The notes under the pieces: model-generated
Database searches by the model: none
Seen by the model: only the letters and a program-made list of their open reading frames with translations
Told to the model about the DNA's origin: nothing
Program-made: the position numbers and the translations under genes
Shown here: in pieces, positions 34,289 to 42,432 of the stretch
Layout of the letters: each line of letters starts with the position of its first letter
Position numbering within the stretch: the first letter of the stretch is position 1
NCBI RefSeq assembly: GCF_028867935.1
Contig: NZ_JAPQNS010000008.1
Coordinates: 310,001-374,000, forward strand
DNA from: Flavobacterium sp. SUN052
GTDB taxonomy: Bacteria; Bacteroidota; Bacteroidia; Flavobacteriales; Flavobacteriaceae
Direction of reading: 5' to 3'
Length of the DNA stretch: 64,000 nt

Positions 34289-34364
34289 ACGAGCGAAAGA
34301 ATGCCTCCGACTGACATAGGCAGTACTCGGAGGCATTCTTTCGCTCATCTATTCTTTCACTCTT
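34271..34364 (+). terminator. Long two-step hairpin after the BT_3928 gene
   Basis: The inner stem 34290-34309 pairs with 34326-34345, 20 bases, perfect. The outer stem 34271-34286 pairs with 34349-34364, 16 bases, perfect, and starts before the stop codon. The outer words are AAAGAGTGAAAGAATA. It lies just upstream of the shikimate kinase start at 34380. Confidence 0.8.
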
Positions 34365-34379
34365 TCACTCTTTAACAAG

Positions 34380-34886
34380 TTGAAAAACATCTTCCTCATT
34401 GGAATGCCCTCTTCGGGCAAGAGCACTCTTGGGCGACGACTGGCCAACGAATTACATTATCGGTTCGTAGATACAGACAAGATTGTTACCCGCGAAGAGA
34501 ACCGAACGATTGCTGAAATCTTTTCGCAGTCAGGTGAACCTTATTTTCGGGAAGTCGAAAGTCGTGCGCTCCACACTATTCGGCCGGGCAACGCATTAGT
34601 AGTAGCTACAGGTGGAGGTATGCCTTGTTTTCACAACAATATGGCTTACATAAAAGCCACGGGCATTTCCGTTTTCCTTGATCTTAGCCCTGAAGTGCTG
34701 GCCGAACGTATGGTGGCTCATGCTGCTCACGACCGCCCTATGTTTAATCACCAAGACCCGGAGCTGGTAGAAAAGCTCCGCCACCGCTACGAGCTCCGTT
34801 TACCCTTTTATACGCAGGCCGACATCATCATCCACGGTCCTGCCGACGAGCAAGCGGTGTTGAGGGAATTAGGAAACTGGCTATAG
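34380..34886 (+). CDS. aroK: Shikimate kinase
   Basis: The 168-residue protein starts from TTG. It has the P-loop GMPSSGKST at residues 8-16, the shikimate-binding DTDKIV and FREVESRAL, and VVATGGGMPCF. The lid region is HDRPMF followed by RHRYELRLPFY. It phosphorylates shikimate in aromatic amino acid synthesis. Terminator-like hairpins lie on both sides, so it is probably transcribed on its own or by readthrough. Confidence 0.95.
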   Translation: MKNIFLIGMPSSGKSTLGRRLANELHYRFVDTDKIVTREENRTIAEIFSQSGEPYFREVESRALHTIRPGNALVVATGGGMPCFHNNMAYIKATGISVFLDLSPEVLAERMVAHAAHDRPMFNHQDPELVEKLRHRYELRLPFYTQADIIIHGPADEQAVLRELGNWL

Positions 34887-34897
34887 TGCGAAAGATT

Positions 34898-34963
34898 GAA
34901 AGCGAAAAAGAGTGAAAGGGCGGTTGTAAATAGTTACGCGCTCTTTCACTCTTTTTCACTTTC
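34898..34963. terminator. Bidirectional terminator between aroK and the FadL-like gene
   Basis: Arms 34898-34918 and 34943-34963 pair over 21 bases with one mismatch. The right arm is followed by ACTCTTTTTT on the plus strand. Stems are built of GAAAGCGAAAAAGAGTGAAAG-like words. It separates converging genes. Confidence 0.8.
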
Positions 34964-34971
34964 ACTCTTTT

Positions 34972-36537
34972 TTAAAAGAACGTTCCGACCGAGAGCGTCA
35001 CGTTGGTTACGTTGTTGGTCAACTGAGCCGAACCATAGTCTGACTGATTTGGTAACGTATATGGGGTGTAAGCCGATTTGAACGTGTTGTATGTACCTGC
35101 TACATCAGCGAAGAAACGGCTATTGCGGAATCCTAACCCACCCGACAACAATAATCTTGAGCGGTCAATGTTATCCAACCGATCCACATAAGCATCTGGT
35201 AAGTAAGCAGCCCCACCCCGAATACGGAACTGACCTGCCCGGATTTCAGCACCCGCCCGGAAGTTAATCACGTTCTGGTATGTATTCTGAACGGCATTGC
35301 GGACCTCGGTACGGAAGGCACTGTTAGACTGCGAGTCTCCACCCGAAGTGCTCACTCTCATCCCAGCGTACCCCACATACTCTGCCGAAGCTGTTAGGAA
35401 TCCAATCTTCCCTGAACCTAAGAATACTGTGGCACCACCTGATGCCCGAAGAGGCCCTGTAACGTTGTAGTCAAAATCGTTTGGCACTACATCCACATTA
35501 TCAGTCTTCAGAACATTTGACAGTTTAGGATCAACCACATCCCTTAAACTTAATCCTTGGTTGAACGTTTCCGTAACGCTTAAGAATGTTGGCGTGGCCA
35601 CCGTTGCGCCGATTTGTAGTGAAGGCGATAATTTATATATAGCTCCTAATGAAACATTCAAGCCATTACCCCTCACATTCAGGCGGTCACGTAGGGAGTA
35701 GCTGCCAAAAACACGGCCATTCAACACGTTTTCAGTTAGCACGTTGTCACTGTTATACCGAAGCCGAGACAAGCCAACATTAACACCAATATACAGTTTG
35801 TCGTCTAAATTTCCGGCGTACGCAAATGTCCACTGCGACTGTGATCCCGACGATTCAAACGTATTGATTTGGGTACGCGCATTGTTCAAATCAAAACTGG
35901 TATACGGTGCACGGCTATCTTCATCACCCTGCGTAGTGGTAAAAGGTGTACCGTCTATTAAATAAAGCTGATAAGCAGCTGCCAACAAATCTGTTGCCTG
36001 GTTTGTACCGCTATCATACTCTCTATCAATCTGACTCCCCGTAACATTGCGGCTATTGGCATCGTTAACCACGCCCGTCAAAAACGAACTCCGGCGGTTT
36101 TCACCCTGAAAAGTAAAGCCGTTGTTATAGTTGATATTTTGGTTGTATGAAACACCAAACGTAGTCCGTCGCCAGCGCCGATTATTGTTACCACCCCCCG
36201 CTAGAATCAAGCTTAATTGACCAACGCCTAGTTTACTGGCATTGTCAGAGCGCTGAGTACCCAGATAAGTAGACTGCACTGAGTTGTTCGTCAGCAATGG
36301 ACTTATACTTAACTCAGAGCGGTTGTAAAACCCAAGTCCTGCCGGATTCCCGAAAACAGAACTGCCGTCGCCCCCTAATGAAGCATGATTGCCCCCAAGG
36401 CCCCGAAAACGAGCTGAGCCTGTTTGCTGAATTTCATTGTATTGAAAAGCGGCACCAGCGTAAATATCGCCGGTTTGTGCAAAAGCTCCTCCTGCCGTGA
36501 AGAGAAGTCCTGTGAATATGAGCAGTCGAGTAGTCAT
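34972..36537 (-). CDS. FadL/TodX-like outer membrane protein
   Basis: The 521-residue protein has a signal peptide (LLIFTGLLFTAGGAFAQ). The N-terminal RFRGLGGNHASLGGDGSSVF and NPAGLGFYNRSELSISP are typical of the OmpP1/FadL/TodX hydrocarbon and fatty acid channels. The rest alternates beta strands and ends LSVGTFF, with a terminal aromatic residue fit for barrel insertion. Substrates may be hydrophobic, but this is family knowledge only. Confidence 0.85.
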   Translation of the reverse strand: MTTRLLIFTGLLFTAGGAFAQTGDIYAGAAFQYNEIQQTGSARFRGLGGNHASLGGDGSSVFGNPAGLGFYNRSELSISPLLTNNSVQSTYLGTQRSDNASKLGVGQLSLILAGGGNNNRRWRRTTFGVSYNQNINYNNGFTFQGENRRSSFLTGVVNDANSRNVTGSQIDREYDSGTNQATDLLAAAYQLYLIDGTPFTTTQGDEDSRAPYTSFDLNNARTQINTFESSGSQSQWTFAYAGNLDDKLYIGVNVGLSRLRYNSDNVLTENVLNGRVFGSYSLRDRLNVRGNGLNVSLGAIYKLSPSLQIGATVATPTFLSVTETFNQGLSLRDVVDPKLSNVLKTDNVDVVPNDFDYNVTGPLRASGGATVFLGSGKIGFLTASAEYVGYAGMRVSTSGGDSQSNSAFRTEVRNAVQNTYQNVINFRAGAEIRAGQFRIRGGAAYLPDAYVDRLDNIDRSRLLLSGGLGFRNSRFFADVAGTYNTFKSAYTPYTLPNQSDYGSAQLTNNVTNVTLSVGTFF

Positions 36538-36618
36538 GTGTATAGTTGTTCAAAGTGTGCGATTTGGCTCTATGACAACAGTTGTCGGCCAGCGTTTAAT
36601 CGCACTGCATTATAAACG

Positions 36619-36655
36619 AAAAACCCCGTCAATTGTAGCCAAAGACGGGGTTTTT
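36619..36655 (-). terminator. Intrinsic terminator after the Gly/Tyr-rich lipoprotein gene
   Basis: AAAAACCCCGTC pairs perfectly with GACGGGGTTTTT across a 13-base loop. The structure ends in T on both strands. It lies between the lipoprotein gene and the FadL-like gene. Confidence 0.88.
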
Positions 36656-36680
36656 CTCACCAAAATTTTATGAGCGGTTA

Positions 36681-38036
36681 TTAACGCGGACCACGTGAAC
36701 CCCCTCCGCCACCACCCGACGAGCTACCACTGCTCGATGGGGCTGAGTAACTACCACCCCCGCGTGACCCTCCACTGCTCGACGGTGCCGAATAGCTTGG
36801 TTGGCTTGGCTGACTGTAGCTTGGACGGCTCTCATACGAGCTGCGTTGCTGCTGCTGTGGAGCCTGGTAGCTTGGCTGGCTGCCACGGTTGCTGTAGCCA
36901 CCACCATTGTCGCTAGGGGCTGTGTAAGCGCCCCGGCTGTTTTGGCGGGGAGCTGAGTAGTAGCCACTGTTGCTACCTGAATTGTTGCTGTATGTACTGT
37001 TTGGCGTGCCACTTGTACGAGTGCTGTTTCCTGATGCAGATGCACTACCATTATCGTAATAATATCCACCTCGGCTATTCTGCCGTGGGCGAGCATAATA
37101 CCCATCGCTCGATCCAGATCCAGTATTGGTTGAGCCTGTGTTTCCTGTATAAGTTCCAGACCCTCCATTTGCCTGACGTCCTCCCCCAGTGCCGGGGTTG
37201 TATGTCCGTGGCGTGTTGTTGAAGTCGCCGTTGTAACGATTTGATGATGACGTTCCACGCGCCCCGTACGAGCGCGTATTGCGGTATGGGTCAGCCCCCG
37301 TTATAATCGTGTTATTCACGATGACTGGACCGCCGTATCCACCAAATCCACCGCCGTAATAGCCGCCACCATAGTAACCGTAGCCATATGGACTGCCGAA
37401 ACCGCCATATCCAAATGGGCTACCAAAACCATACCCAAACGGACTGTAGGCATAAGAACCAAAACCACCTCCCCAGAATGGATCATAATAGCGGTTGTAA
37501 AAACCTCCACCGTAGCCCCAGTTGTTGTACCCAAATGGGCTTCCGAAAGCAGAGCCAAAGCCAAGGCCTAAAGAGAGACCAGAGTTAAAGCCAGAGTTCC
37601 ATCCCCAGGGGTTCCAACGGGCACTGTTATACGATGGATTCCCTAAACCGGCATAATACCCGTCGGTGAAGCCATCATTGTAACCGCCCGTATTCCAGCC
37701 CGGATCAGCTGAAAGGCCCCGCTTAACATTCCGGGTACTCAGTTCAGTGTAGTATTCGTCGCTGTTTGGATCATAACCCCGCTTCTCATCAGTAGGAGCA
37801 TAATCGGGGTTTACGTTCCGCAAATCGCGCTGCCGCGTGCTGAACCGTGGCTCTTCGGAACGGGTAGTTGATTGAGTTTGTTGGCGGTTGCCTTCATACA
37901 CCGCAGCATTCGCTGAGGTTGCGTATAGGTCGTCCATTTCACCTGTGTTCTGAGCAGTCTGCCGGCTGATTGAACAGCCTGCCAGACCCATCAGGGCCGC
38001 CAGTGAAATATATGGCCAGGTGCGTTGCGTTTTCAT
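36681..38036 (-). CDS. Gly/Tyr/Ser-rich lipoprotein of low complexity
   Basis: The 451-residue protein has a lipoprotein signal ending SLAALMGLAGCS. An acidic and Gln-rich stretch follows. About 120 residues are made of Gly, Tyr, Phe and Asn (for example YGFGSPFGYGGFGSPYGYG). The tail is rich in Ser, Gly, Asn and Gln (YYSAPRQNSRGAYTAPS is repeated). It is probably exposed on the outer membrane. Such Gly/Tyr-rich tracts can self-associate. No enzyme motif is seen and the function is unknown. Confidence 0.8.
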   Translation of the reverse strand: MKTQRTWPYISLAALMGLAGCSISRQTAQNTGEMDDLYATSANAAVYEGNRQQTQSTTRSEEPRFSTRQRDLRNVNPDYAPTDEKRGYDPNSDEYYTELSTRNVKRGLSADPGWNTGGYNDGFTDGYYAGLGNPSYNSARWNPWGWNSGFNSGLSLGLGFGSAFGSPFGYNNWGYGGGFYNRYYDPFWGGGFGSYAYSPFGYGFGSPFGYGGFGSPYGYGYYGGGYYGGGFGGYGGPVIVNNTIITGADPYRNTRSYGARGTSSSNRYNGDFNNTPRTYNPGTGGGRQANGGSGTYTGNTGSTNTGSGSSDGYYARPRQNSRGGYYYDNGSASASGNSTRTSGTPNSTYSNNSGSNSGYYSAPRQNSRGAYTAPSDNGGGYSNRGSQPSYQAPQQQQRSSYESRPSYSQPSQPSYSAPSSSGGSRGGGSYSAPSSSGSSSGGGGGGSRGPR

Positions 38037-38137
38037 CTGACGTATAGGGTTTTTGTACAGTAGTCGAATACCGTTCCTGTTTTGTATATATAACGTACGA
38101 AAGGGGCGGTTTGATTACAAATATAGCATAAAAAACT

Positions 38138-38145
38138 ATCTTTGC
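38138..38145 (+). promoter_or_regulatory. -7 element upstream of proS
   Basis: TATCTTTG matches the consensus. TTG at 38112-38114 is 23 bases before it. The leader to the proS ATG is about 140 bases. Confidence 0.5.
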
Positions 38146-38204
38146 AAGCCCTTTGTACACTTAGACCCCAATTAGGTGCCAAAGGTTTAAATGGGCACAA
38201 AAAA

Positions 38205-38280
38205 AAGACGCTGGACACTGAATATTGGATATTGGGCATTAGCCGAAATCCAACATCCGACATCCAAGATCTAACATCCT
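38205..38280 (+). repeat. Imperfect hairpin in the proS leader
   Basis: Words such as GGACACTGAATATTGGATAT on the left are opposed by ATCCAACATCCGACATCC on the right. The same type of word occurs upstream of the M42 peptidase gene. It may be a dispersed palindrome or a leader structure. Confidence 0.5.
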
Positions 38281-38283
38281 TTC

Positions 38284-39756
38284 ATGGCAAAATCCCTCCC
38301 TTCGCGTAGCGAAAATTATTCCGAGTGGTATAACGAACTCATTAAGCGGGCCGATCTGGCTGAAAACTCCGCCGTGCGTGGATGCATGGTTATCAAGCCG
38401 TATGGCTTCTCTATTTGGGAGAAAATGCAACGCGCCTTAGACGATATGTTTAAGGAAACCGGCCACCAGAATGCTTATTTCCCGCTGTTTATCCCAAAGT
38501 CTTTTCTGAGCAAAGAGGCTTCACACGTAGAAGGCTTTGCTAAAGAATGCGCCGTAGTAACTCACTATCGTCTGAAAAACGCGGAAGATGGTTCCGGCGT
38601 AATTGTTGATCCCGAAGCCAAACTCGAAGAAGAACTGATCGTACGGCCCACTTCAGAAACGGTGATCTGGAGTACGTACAAAAACTGGATTCAGTCGTAT
38701 CGTGACCTGCCCTTGCTCATAAACCAGTGGGCCAACGTGGTGCGCTGGGAAATGCGGACCCGGATTTTTCTTCGCACGGCTGAATTCTTATGGCAGGAGG
38801 GGCACACGGCGCACGCTACCGCCGACGAAGCGATGGACGAAACAAAGCAAATGCTTGACATCTATGCCCGCTTCGCTGAAGAGTGGATGGCTATGCCGGT
38901 TATCAAAGGTGCTAAAACCCCCAACGAGCGTTTTGCCGGAGCCGATGAGACGCTGTGCATTGAAGCGATGATGCAGGATGGTAAGGCGCTTCAAGCCGGT
39001 ACATCGCACTTTTTGGGCCAAAACTTCGCCAAAGCGTTTGATGTGCAGTTCCTGACTAAACAGAATCAGTTGGAATACGTCTGGGGCACATCTTGGGGTG
39101 TTTCAACACGCTTGATGGGTGCGCTGATCATGGCTCACTCCGACGACGATGGACTGGTACTGCCACCAAAGCTAGCCCCAATTCAGGTCGTTATTGTGCC
39201 TATCTACCGGAGCGAAGAACAGTTGGATGCCCTATCCGCTAAAATAAAGCCGCTGGTGCAGGAGCTCCGTAAAGCGGGTATTTCGGTTAAATACGACGAT
39301 TCTGATGCGAACAAGCCGGGCTGGAAATTTGCCGAATATGAGCTTCGGGGCGTTCCGGTTCGCTTGGCAATCGGTGGCCGCGACCTTGAAAACGGCACCA
39401 TCGAAATGGCCCGGCGCGACCTAAAAACAAAAGAAACGGTACCGTTCGACGGACTAGTGGAACGCATTCAGGCGTTGCTTGGTGATATTCAGGAAACGAT
39501 TTATAACAAGGCAATGTCGTTCCGGCAGGCCAATACGTTCAAAGTCGATACGTTCGACGAGTTTCAGCAGCAGCTTGAAAAGGGTGGCTTTTTGCTGGCC
39601 CACTGGGACGGCACCAGCGAGACAGAAGAGGCTATTAAAGACGCCACCAAAGCTACAATCCGTTGTATCCCAATGGATCAGGAAGCCGAAGAAGGTGTTT
39701 GTATATTCTCGGGCGAACCATCGAAAGGTCGGGTAGTGTTTGCCAGGGCCTATTGA
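38284..39756 (+). CDS. proS: Prolyl-tRNA synthetase
   Basis: The 490-residue protein is of the shorter, archaeal/eukaryal-like bacterial type, without the editing insert. Class II motifs are seen: motif 2 [23 protein letters not shown], then [15 protein letters not shown], and motif 3 in [16 protein letters not shown]. The anticodon-binding domain starts [14 protein letters not shown]. The C-terminal zinc-like region ends VVFARAY. It charges tRNA-Pro in the cytoplasm. Confidence 0.96.
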   Translation: MAKSLPSRSENYSEWYNELIKRADLAENSAVRGCMVIKPYGFSIWEKMQRALDDMFKETGHQNAYFPLFIPKSFLSKEASHVEGFAKECAVVTHYRLKNAEDGSGVIVDPEAKLEEELIVRPTSETVIWSTYKNWIQSYRDLPLLINQWANVVRWEMRTRIFLRTAEFLWQEGHTAHATADEAMDETKQMLDIYARFAEEWMAMPVIKGAKTPNERFAGADETLCIEAMMQDGKALQAGTSHFLGQNFAKAFDVQFLTKQNQLEYVWGTSWGVSTRLMGALIMAHSDDDGLVLPPKLAPIQVVIVPIYRSEEQLDALSAKIKPLVQELRKAGISVKYDDSDANKPGWKFAEYELRGVPVRLAIGGRDLENGTIEMARRDLKTKETVPFDGLVERIQALLGDIQETIYNKAMSFRQANTFKVDTFDEFQQQLEKGGFLLAHWDGTSETEEAIKDATKATIRCIPMDQEAEEGVCIFSGEPSKGRVVFARAY

Positions 39757-39881
39757 TAGTCGCTAACTAATTTTCCTGAACTATTGACGTTTATGAAGCG
39801 TTGGACGTGGATAAACTGATCCTATAACTCCTTCATTAGCTATCAGATTGGTAGCACTGCGGGAAACAAACACGAACTAAC

Positions 39882-40313
39882 ATGGCACAAGCAAAAGCTG
39901 GCGATACCGTTCAAGTACATTATACAGGCACTCTTGACGACGGTACGGTATTCGACTCGTCGGCGGGCCGCACTCCCCTCGAATTCACACTCGGCAACGG
40001 GCAGGTGATTCCAGGCTTCGACAATGGTATTCAGGGCATGAGCATCGGGGAAAAGAAAACCATCAACATTCCTGTTGAAGATGCGTATGGCCCAGCTATT
40101 GAAGACCATGTATTTAGCATCGAACGGGGCGAAATACCCGCCGAAATTCCTGTGGAAGAAGGCATGACGCTCAATATGCATCAGGACGGATCACCCCAGC
40201 CAATCCCGGTGATTGTTCGCGAGGTAACCGAAACTACTGTTATTCTGGATGCCAACCATCCCCTCGCTGGTCAGGACTTGACCTTCGAAGTAGAGCTAGT
40301 TGGCATTAACTAG
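39882..40313 (+). CDS. FKBP-type peptidyl-prolyl isomerase, SlyD-like
   Basis: The 143-residue protein has the FKBP core VQVHYTGTLDDGTVFDSSAG, then LEFTLGNGQVIPGFDNGI. An inserted flap domain follows (EDAYGPAIEDHVFSIERG), and then VILDANHPLAGQDLTFEVEL, as in SlyD. The His-rich tail of SlyD is missing. It catalyses proline isomerisation and may act as a chaperone. A strong terminator follows at 40340-40370. Confidence 0.94.
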   Translation: MAQAKAGDTVQVHYTGTLDDGTVFDSSAGRTPLEFTLGNGQVIPGFDNGIQGMSIGEKKTINIPVEDAYGPAIEDHVFSIERGEIPAEIPVEEGMTLNMHQDGSPQPIPVIVREVTETTVILDANHPLAGQDLTFEVELVGIN

Positions 40314-40339
40314 ATTTCTAACGCTTTCAAGTTTACAAC

Positions 40340-40370
40340 AAGGCCGCCCTGCTTAAAGTAGGGCGGCCTT
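40340..40370. terminator. Terminator between the FKBP gene and the antitoxin gene
   Basis: AAGGCCGCCCT pairs perfectly with AGGGCGGCCTT across a 9-base loop (40340-40350 and 40360-40370). A related copy lies at 41086-41119, on the other side of the toxin-antitoxin pair. Confidence 0.8.
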
Positions 40371-40383
40371 GTGAATTTTAGGG

Positions 40384-40695
40384 TTATTGAAGTTTGATTG
40401 ATAATTGCAGATGTCCTCCTAAACCAACTTCAACAATTTTCTGAAGCGTAGACAGCCGAACTTCTTTAACGTTGTTCTCTATTTTTGAAATGTATGACTT
40501 GCTTGTGCCTACTTTAGCAGCAAGTTCTTCCTGAGTTAATCCTTTTTCAAGGCGCGCTTCATGCAGTAAGGCCCCGATTTTAAAGTTTTCATAACCAGCA
40601 TCTAACTCATCTCGTTTCTCCGTTCCCGGTTTTCCGTAATGCTTGTCTTTTAATTGGTCCAGCGTCATCGTTGAGCTATTTTTTATCGTTTTCAT
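40384..40695 (-). CDS. HigA-like antitoxin (XRE HTH)
   Basis: The 103-residue protein has an XRE-type HTH in LLHEARLEKGLTQEELAAKV, followed by GTSKSYISKIENN and VRLSTLQKIVEVGLGGHL. Its start lies inside the end of the toxin gene, with a 20-base overlap, giving the toxin-first order of HigBA systems. HigA proteins bind the toxin and repress their own promoter. Confidence 0.88.
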   Translation of the reverse strand: MKTIKNSSTMTLDQLKDKHYGKPGTEKRDELDAGYENFKIGALLHEARLEKGLTQEELAAKVGTSKSYISKIENNVKEVRLSTLQKIVEVGLGGHLQLSIKLQ

Positions 40696-41026
40696 ACGCT
40701 TCTTTTATTTTTAAAGCCTTCTCAATTTCCTGCTTTGGCGTCTTTTGGGTTTTCTTTTGAAATCCGTTAGCCAGTACGACTAACTTTCCCTGGTCGAAGA
40801 AGCAAAATATGCGAAAGATATCGCTGCCTTGTTGTACCCGTATTTCAAAGAGCCCATCCGTATTCTCAATATACTTGAGGTATGTTTCGGGGATTTTTTC
40901 CAATTCTTCGATAAGGCTCAGTGTCCAGATTATTTTTGCTCTGACCTTATCGCGTTGTTTAATGAAGAACTCTTCAAAGTAGTTCTCATAAAAAATAATT
41001 GTCCGTTGCTTTTGCTGGTTAGCCAC
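40676..41026 (-). CDS. HigB/RelE-like toxin
   Basis: The 116-residue protein matches the Gp49-like HigB group: RAKIIWTLSLIEELEKIP, KYIENTDGLFEIRVQQGSDIFRIFCFF and LVVLANGFQKKTQKTPKQEI. Such toxins cut mRNA on the ribosome. It is the first gene of a two-gene unit with the HTH antitoxin. The pair sits between two related hairpins, which suggests it arrived as a cassette. Confidence 0.88.
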   Translation of the reverse strand: MANQQKQRTIIFYENYFEEFFIKQRDKVRAKIIWTLSLIEELEKIPETYLKYIENTDGLFEIRVQQGSDIFRIFCFFDQGKLVVLANGFQKKTQKTPKQEIEKALKIKEAYENDKK

Positions 41027-41085
41027 AAAACAAAATTAGAAAAGTTGCACTAAAGTACAACTTTATAGTCAATTTTATCCCAAAA

Positions 41086-41119
41086 AGACCGCCCCACACG
41101 TACGTAGGTCGGCCTTGTG
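41086..41119. terminator. Degenerate copy of the terminator at 40340
   Basis: AAGACCGCCCCA and TAGGTCGGCCTT form an imperfect stem. The flank GGCCTTGTGAATTATAGAGGG resembles GGCCTTGTGAATTTTAGGG at 40364-40382. It lies between the toxin gene start and the end of the dipeptidase gene. Confidence 0.55.
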
Positions 41120-41149
41120 AATTATAGAGGGTCAATTGTCACAAACGGC

Positions 41150-42409
41150 TTACCGAATGGCAACTTCTTTAATGGTACCTTTTTCAACGGCTTTCATCAC
41201 GCGAAAAAAGTTGCCGCCCCAGATTTTTTCAATGTCCTTTTTGGAGTAACCCCGCCGGACCAGTTCAACCGTCATGTTCTCGTACTGACTCACGTCGAAA
41301 CAATCGGCCAGTGCACCGCCACCGTCGAAATCAGCTCCCATGCCTACGTGGTCAATACCGATGAGCTTCACCATGTGGTCGATGTGATCCACTGCGTCTT
41401 TCACCGTTGCCAGTTGAACTGGGTATTTCTTGTTGAGCTCCATAAATTCAGCGCGAGCTTTTTTCTGATCTTCTTCACCCAGCGTAGACATCGCCGTCCG
41501 ATTCTTCAGGCCGTATTTGGCCAAAAGTGCATCCATAGCCGCCGTACGAGTCGGATCTGGCGCAATAGTTTTGACGTAATCGCTCAACAGATTGAGTTGG
41601 ATAACGCCCCCGTTTTTAGCCAGCGCTTTGAGCATATCGTCGGTCAGGTTGCGGGGATGGTTGCAGACAGCCCGTGCACCCGAGTGAGAGGCAATAATGG
41701 GTACTTTCGACAGACGAATAACATCGTAAAATGTCGAATCGGACACGTGCGACACGTCGATCATCATGCCTAGCCGGTTCATTTCATTCACCACCTGCTC
41801 ACCCAGCGGACTCAGCCCCTGATACTCGGCTCCTTTGGGGTCAGTCGATGAATCGCAGATGTCGTTGTTACTCGAATGGCAGAGCGTCATATAGCGCGCG
41901 CCCTTGTCGTAAAACGTTTTCAGCAGCGAGATGTCGTGGCCCATCGGGTAGCCGTTTTCAACACCAATAAAAATTACCCGTTTTCCGGTTTTACCTATCC
42001 GAAACGCATCTTCGGGTGTTGTGGCCAGCTCGGCCTCCGAAGCGGTCGTTTTCAGGGTTTTATCGATGGCGTCGAAAATCCCCATAGCCCGTTTTTTGGC
42101 GGCTTCATGCCCCTCGGTAGTGCGGGGACCTTGCCCCAAATATACCGCCCAGAAAATGGCATCCAGCCCACCCCGTTTCATGCGCGGGTAATCGACTTTA
42201 CTGTTGGTAGCGCGTGGGTCGTTGTCCTTTGTCACGTCGAAACCACCCCGCGACAGGAGCATGGGCGTATCGGCGTGCGTGTCGATCGTGAAGGCTCTGT
42301 CGTGAATTTTATGCGCCTTTTTCAGCAAGGCTTTGTCATCCTGCGCCGTAGCGGGAAAAACGCCAACGGCCAGGGAAGCAATTACTATTGAATAGACTAG
42401 TTGTTTCAT
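41150..42409 (-). CDS. M19 membrane dipeptidase
   Basis: The 419-residue protein has a signal peptide (VYSIVIASLAVGVFPATAQ). The metal site of the M19 family shows FTIDTHADTPMLLSRGG (HxD), IFIGVENGYPMG, LCHSSNNDICDSS, MIDVSHVSD and IASHSGARAV. The last His/Asp block is IDHVGMGADFDGGG. It splits dipeptides in the periplasm. It follows the SusC/SusD genes on the same strand with 23 bases between, so a peptide uptake role for that pair is plausible. Confidence 0.93.
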   Translation of the reverse strand: MKQLVYSIVIASLAVGVFPATAQDDKALLKKAHKIHDRAFTIDTHADTPMLLSRGGFDVTKDNDPRATNSKVDYPRMKRGGLDAIFWAVYLGQGPRTTEGHEAAKKRAMGIFDAIDKTLKTTASEAELATTPEDAFRIGKTGKRVIFIGVENGYPMGHDISLLKTFYDKGARYMTLCHSSNNDICDSSTDPKGAEYQGLSPLGEQVVNEMNRLGMMIDVSHVSDSTFYDVIRLSKVPIIASHSGARAVCNHPRNLTDDMLKALAKNGGVIQLNLLSDYVKTIAPDPTRTAAMDALLAKYGLKNRTAMSTLGEEDQKKARAEFMELNKKYPVQLATVKDAVDHIDHMVKLIGIDHVGMGADFDGGGALADCFDVSQYENMTVELVRRGYSKKDIEKIWGGNFFRVMKAVEKGTIKEVAIR

Positions 42410-42432
42410 AGAAATCTCGTATAAAATGGGGG

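Noticed and set aside
36668..37258. A 196-codon frame on the minus strand within the Gly/Tyr-rich lipoprotein gene
   Set aside because: It is a frame-shifted reading of a low-complexity region and has no start context of its own.
38146..38283. T-box leader before proS
   Set aside because: No specifier loop or conserved T-box sequence was found, and T-boxes are not typical of Bacteroidota.
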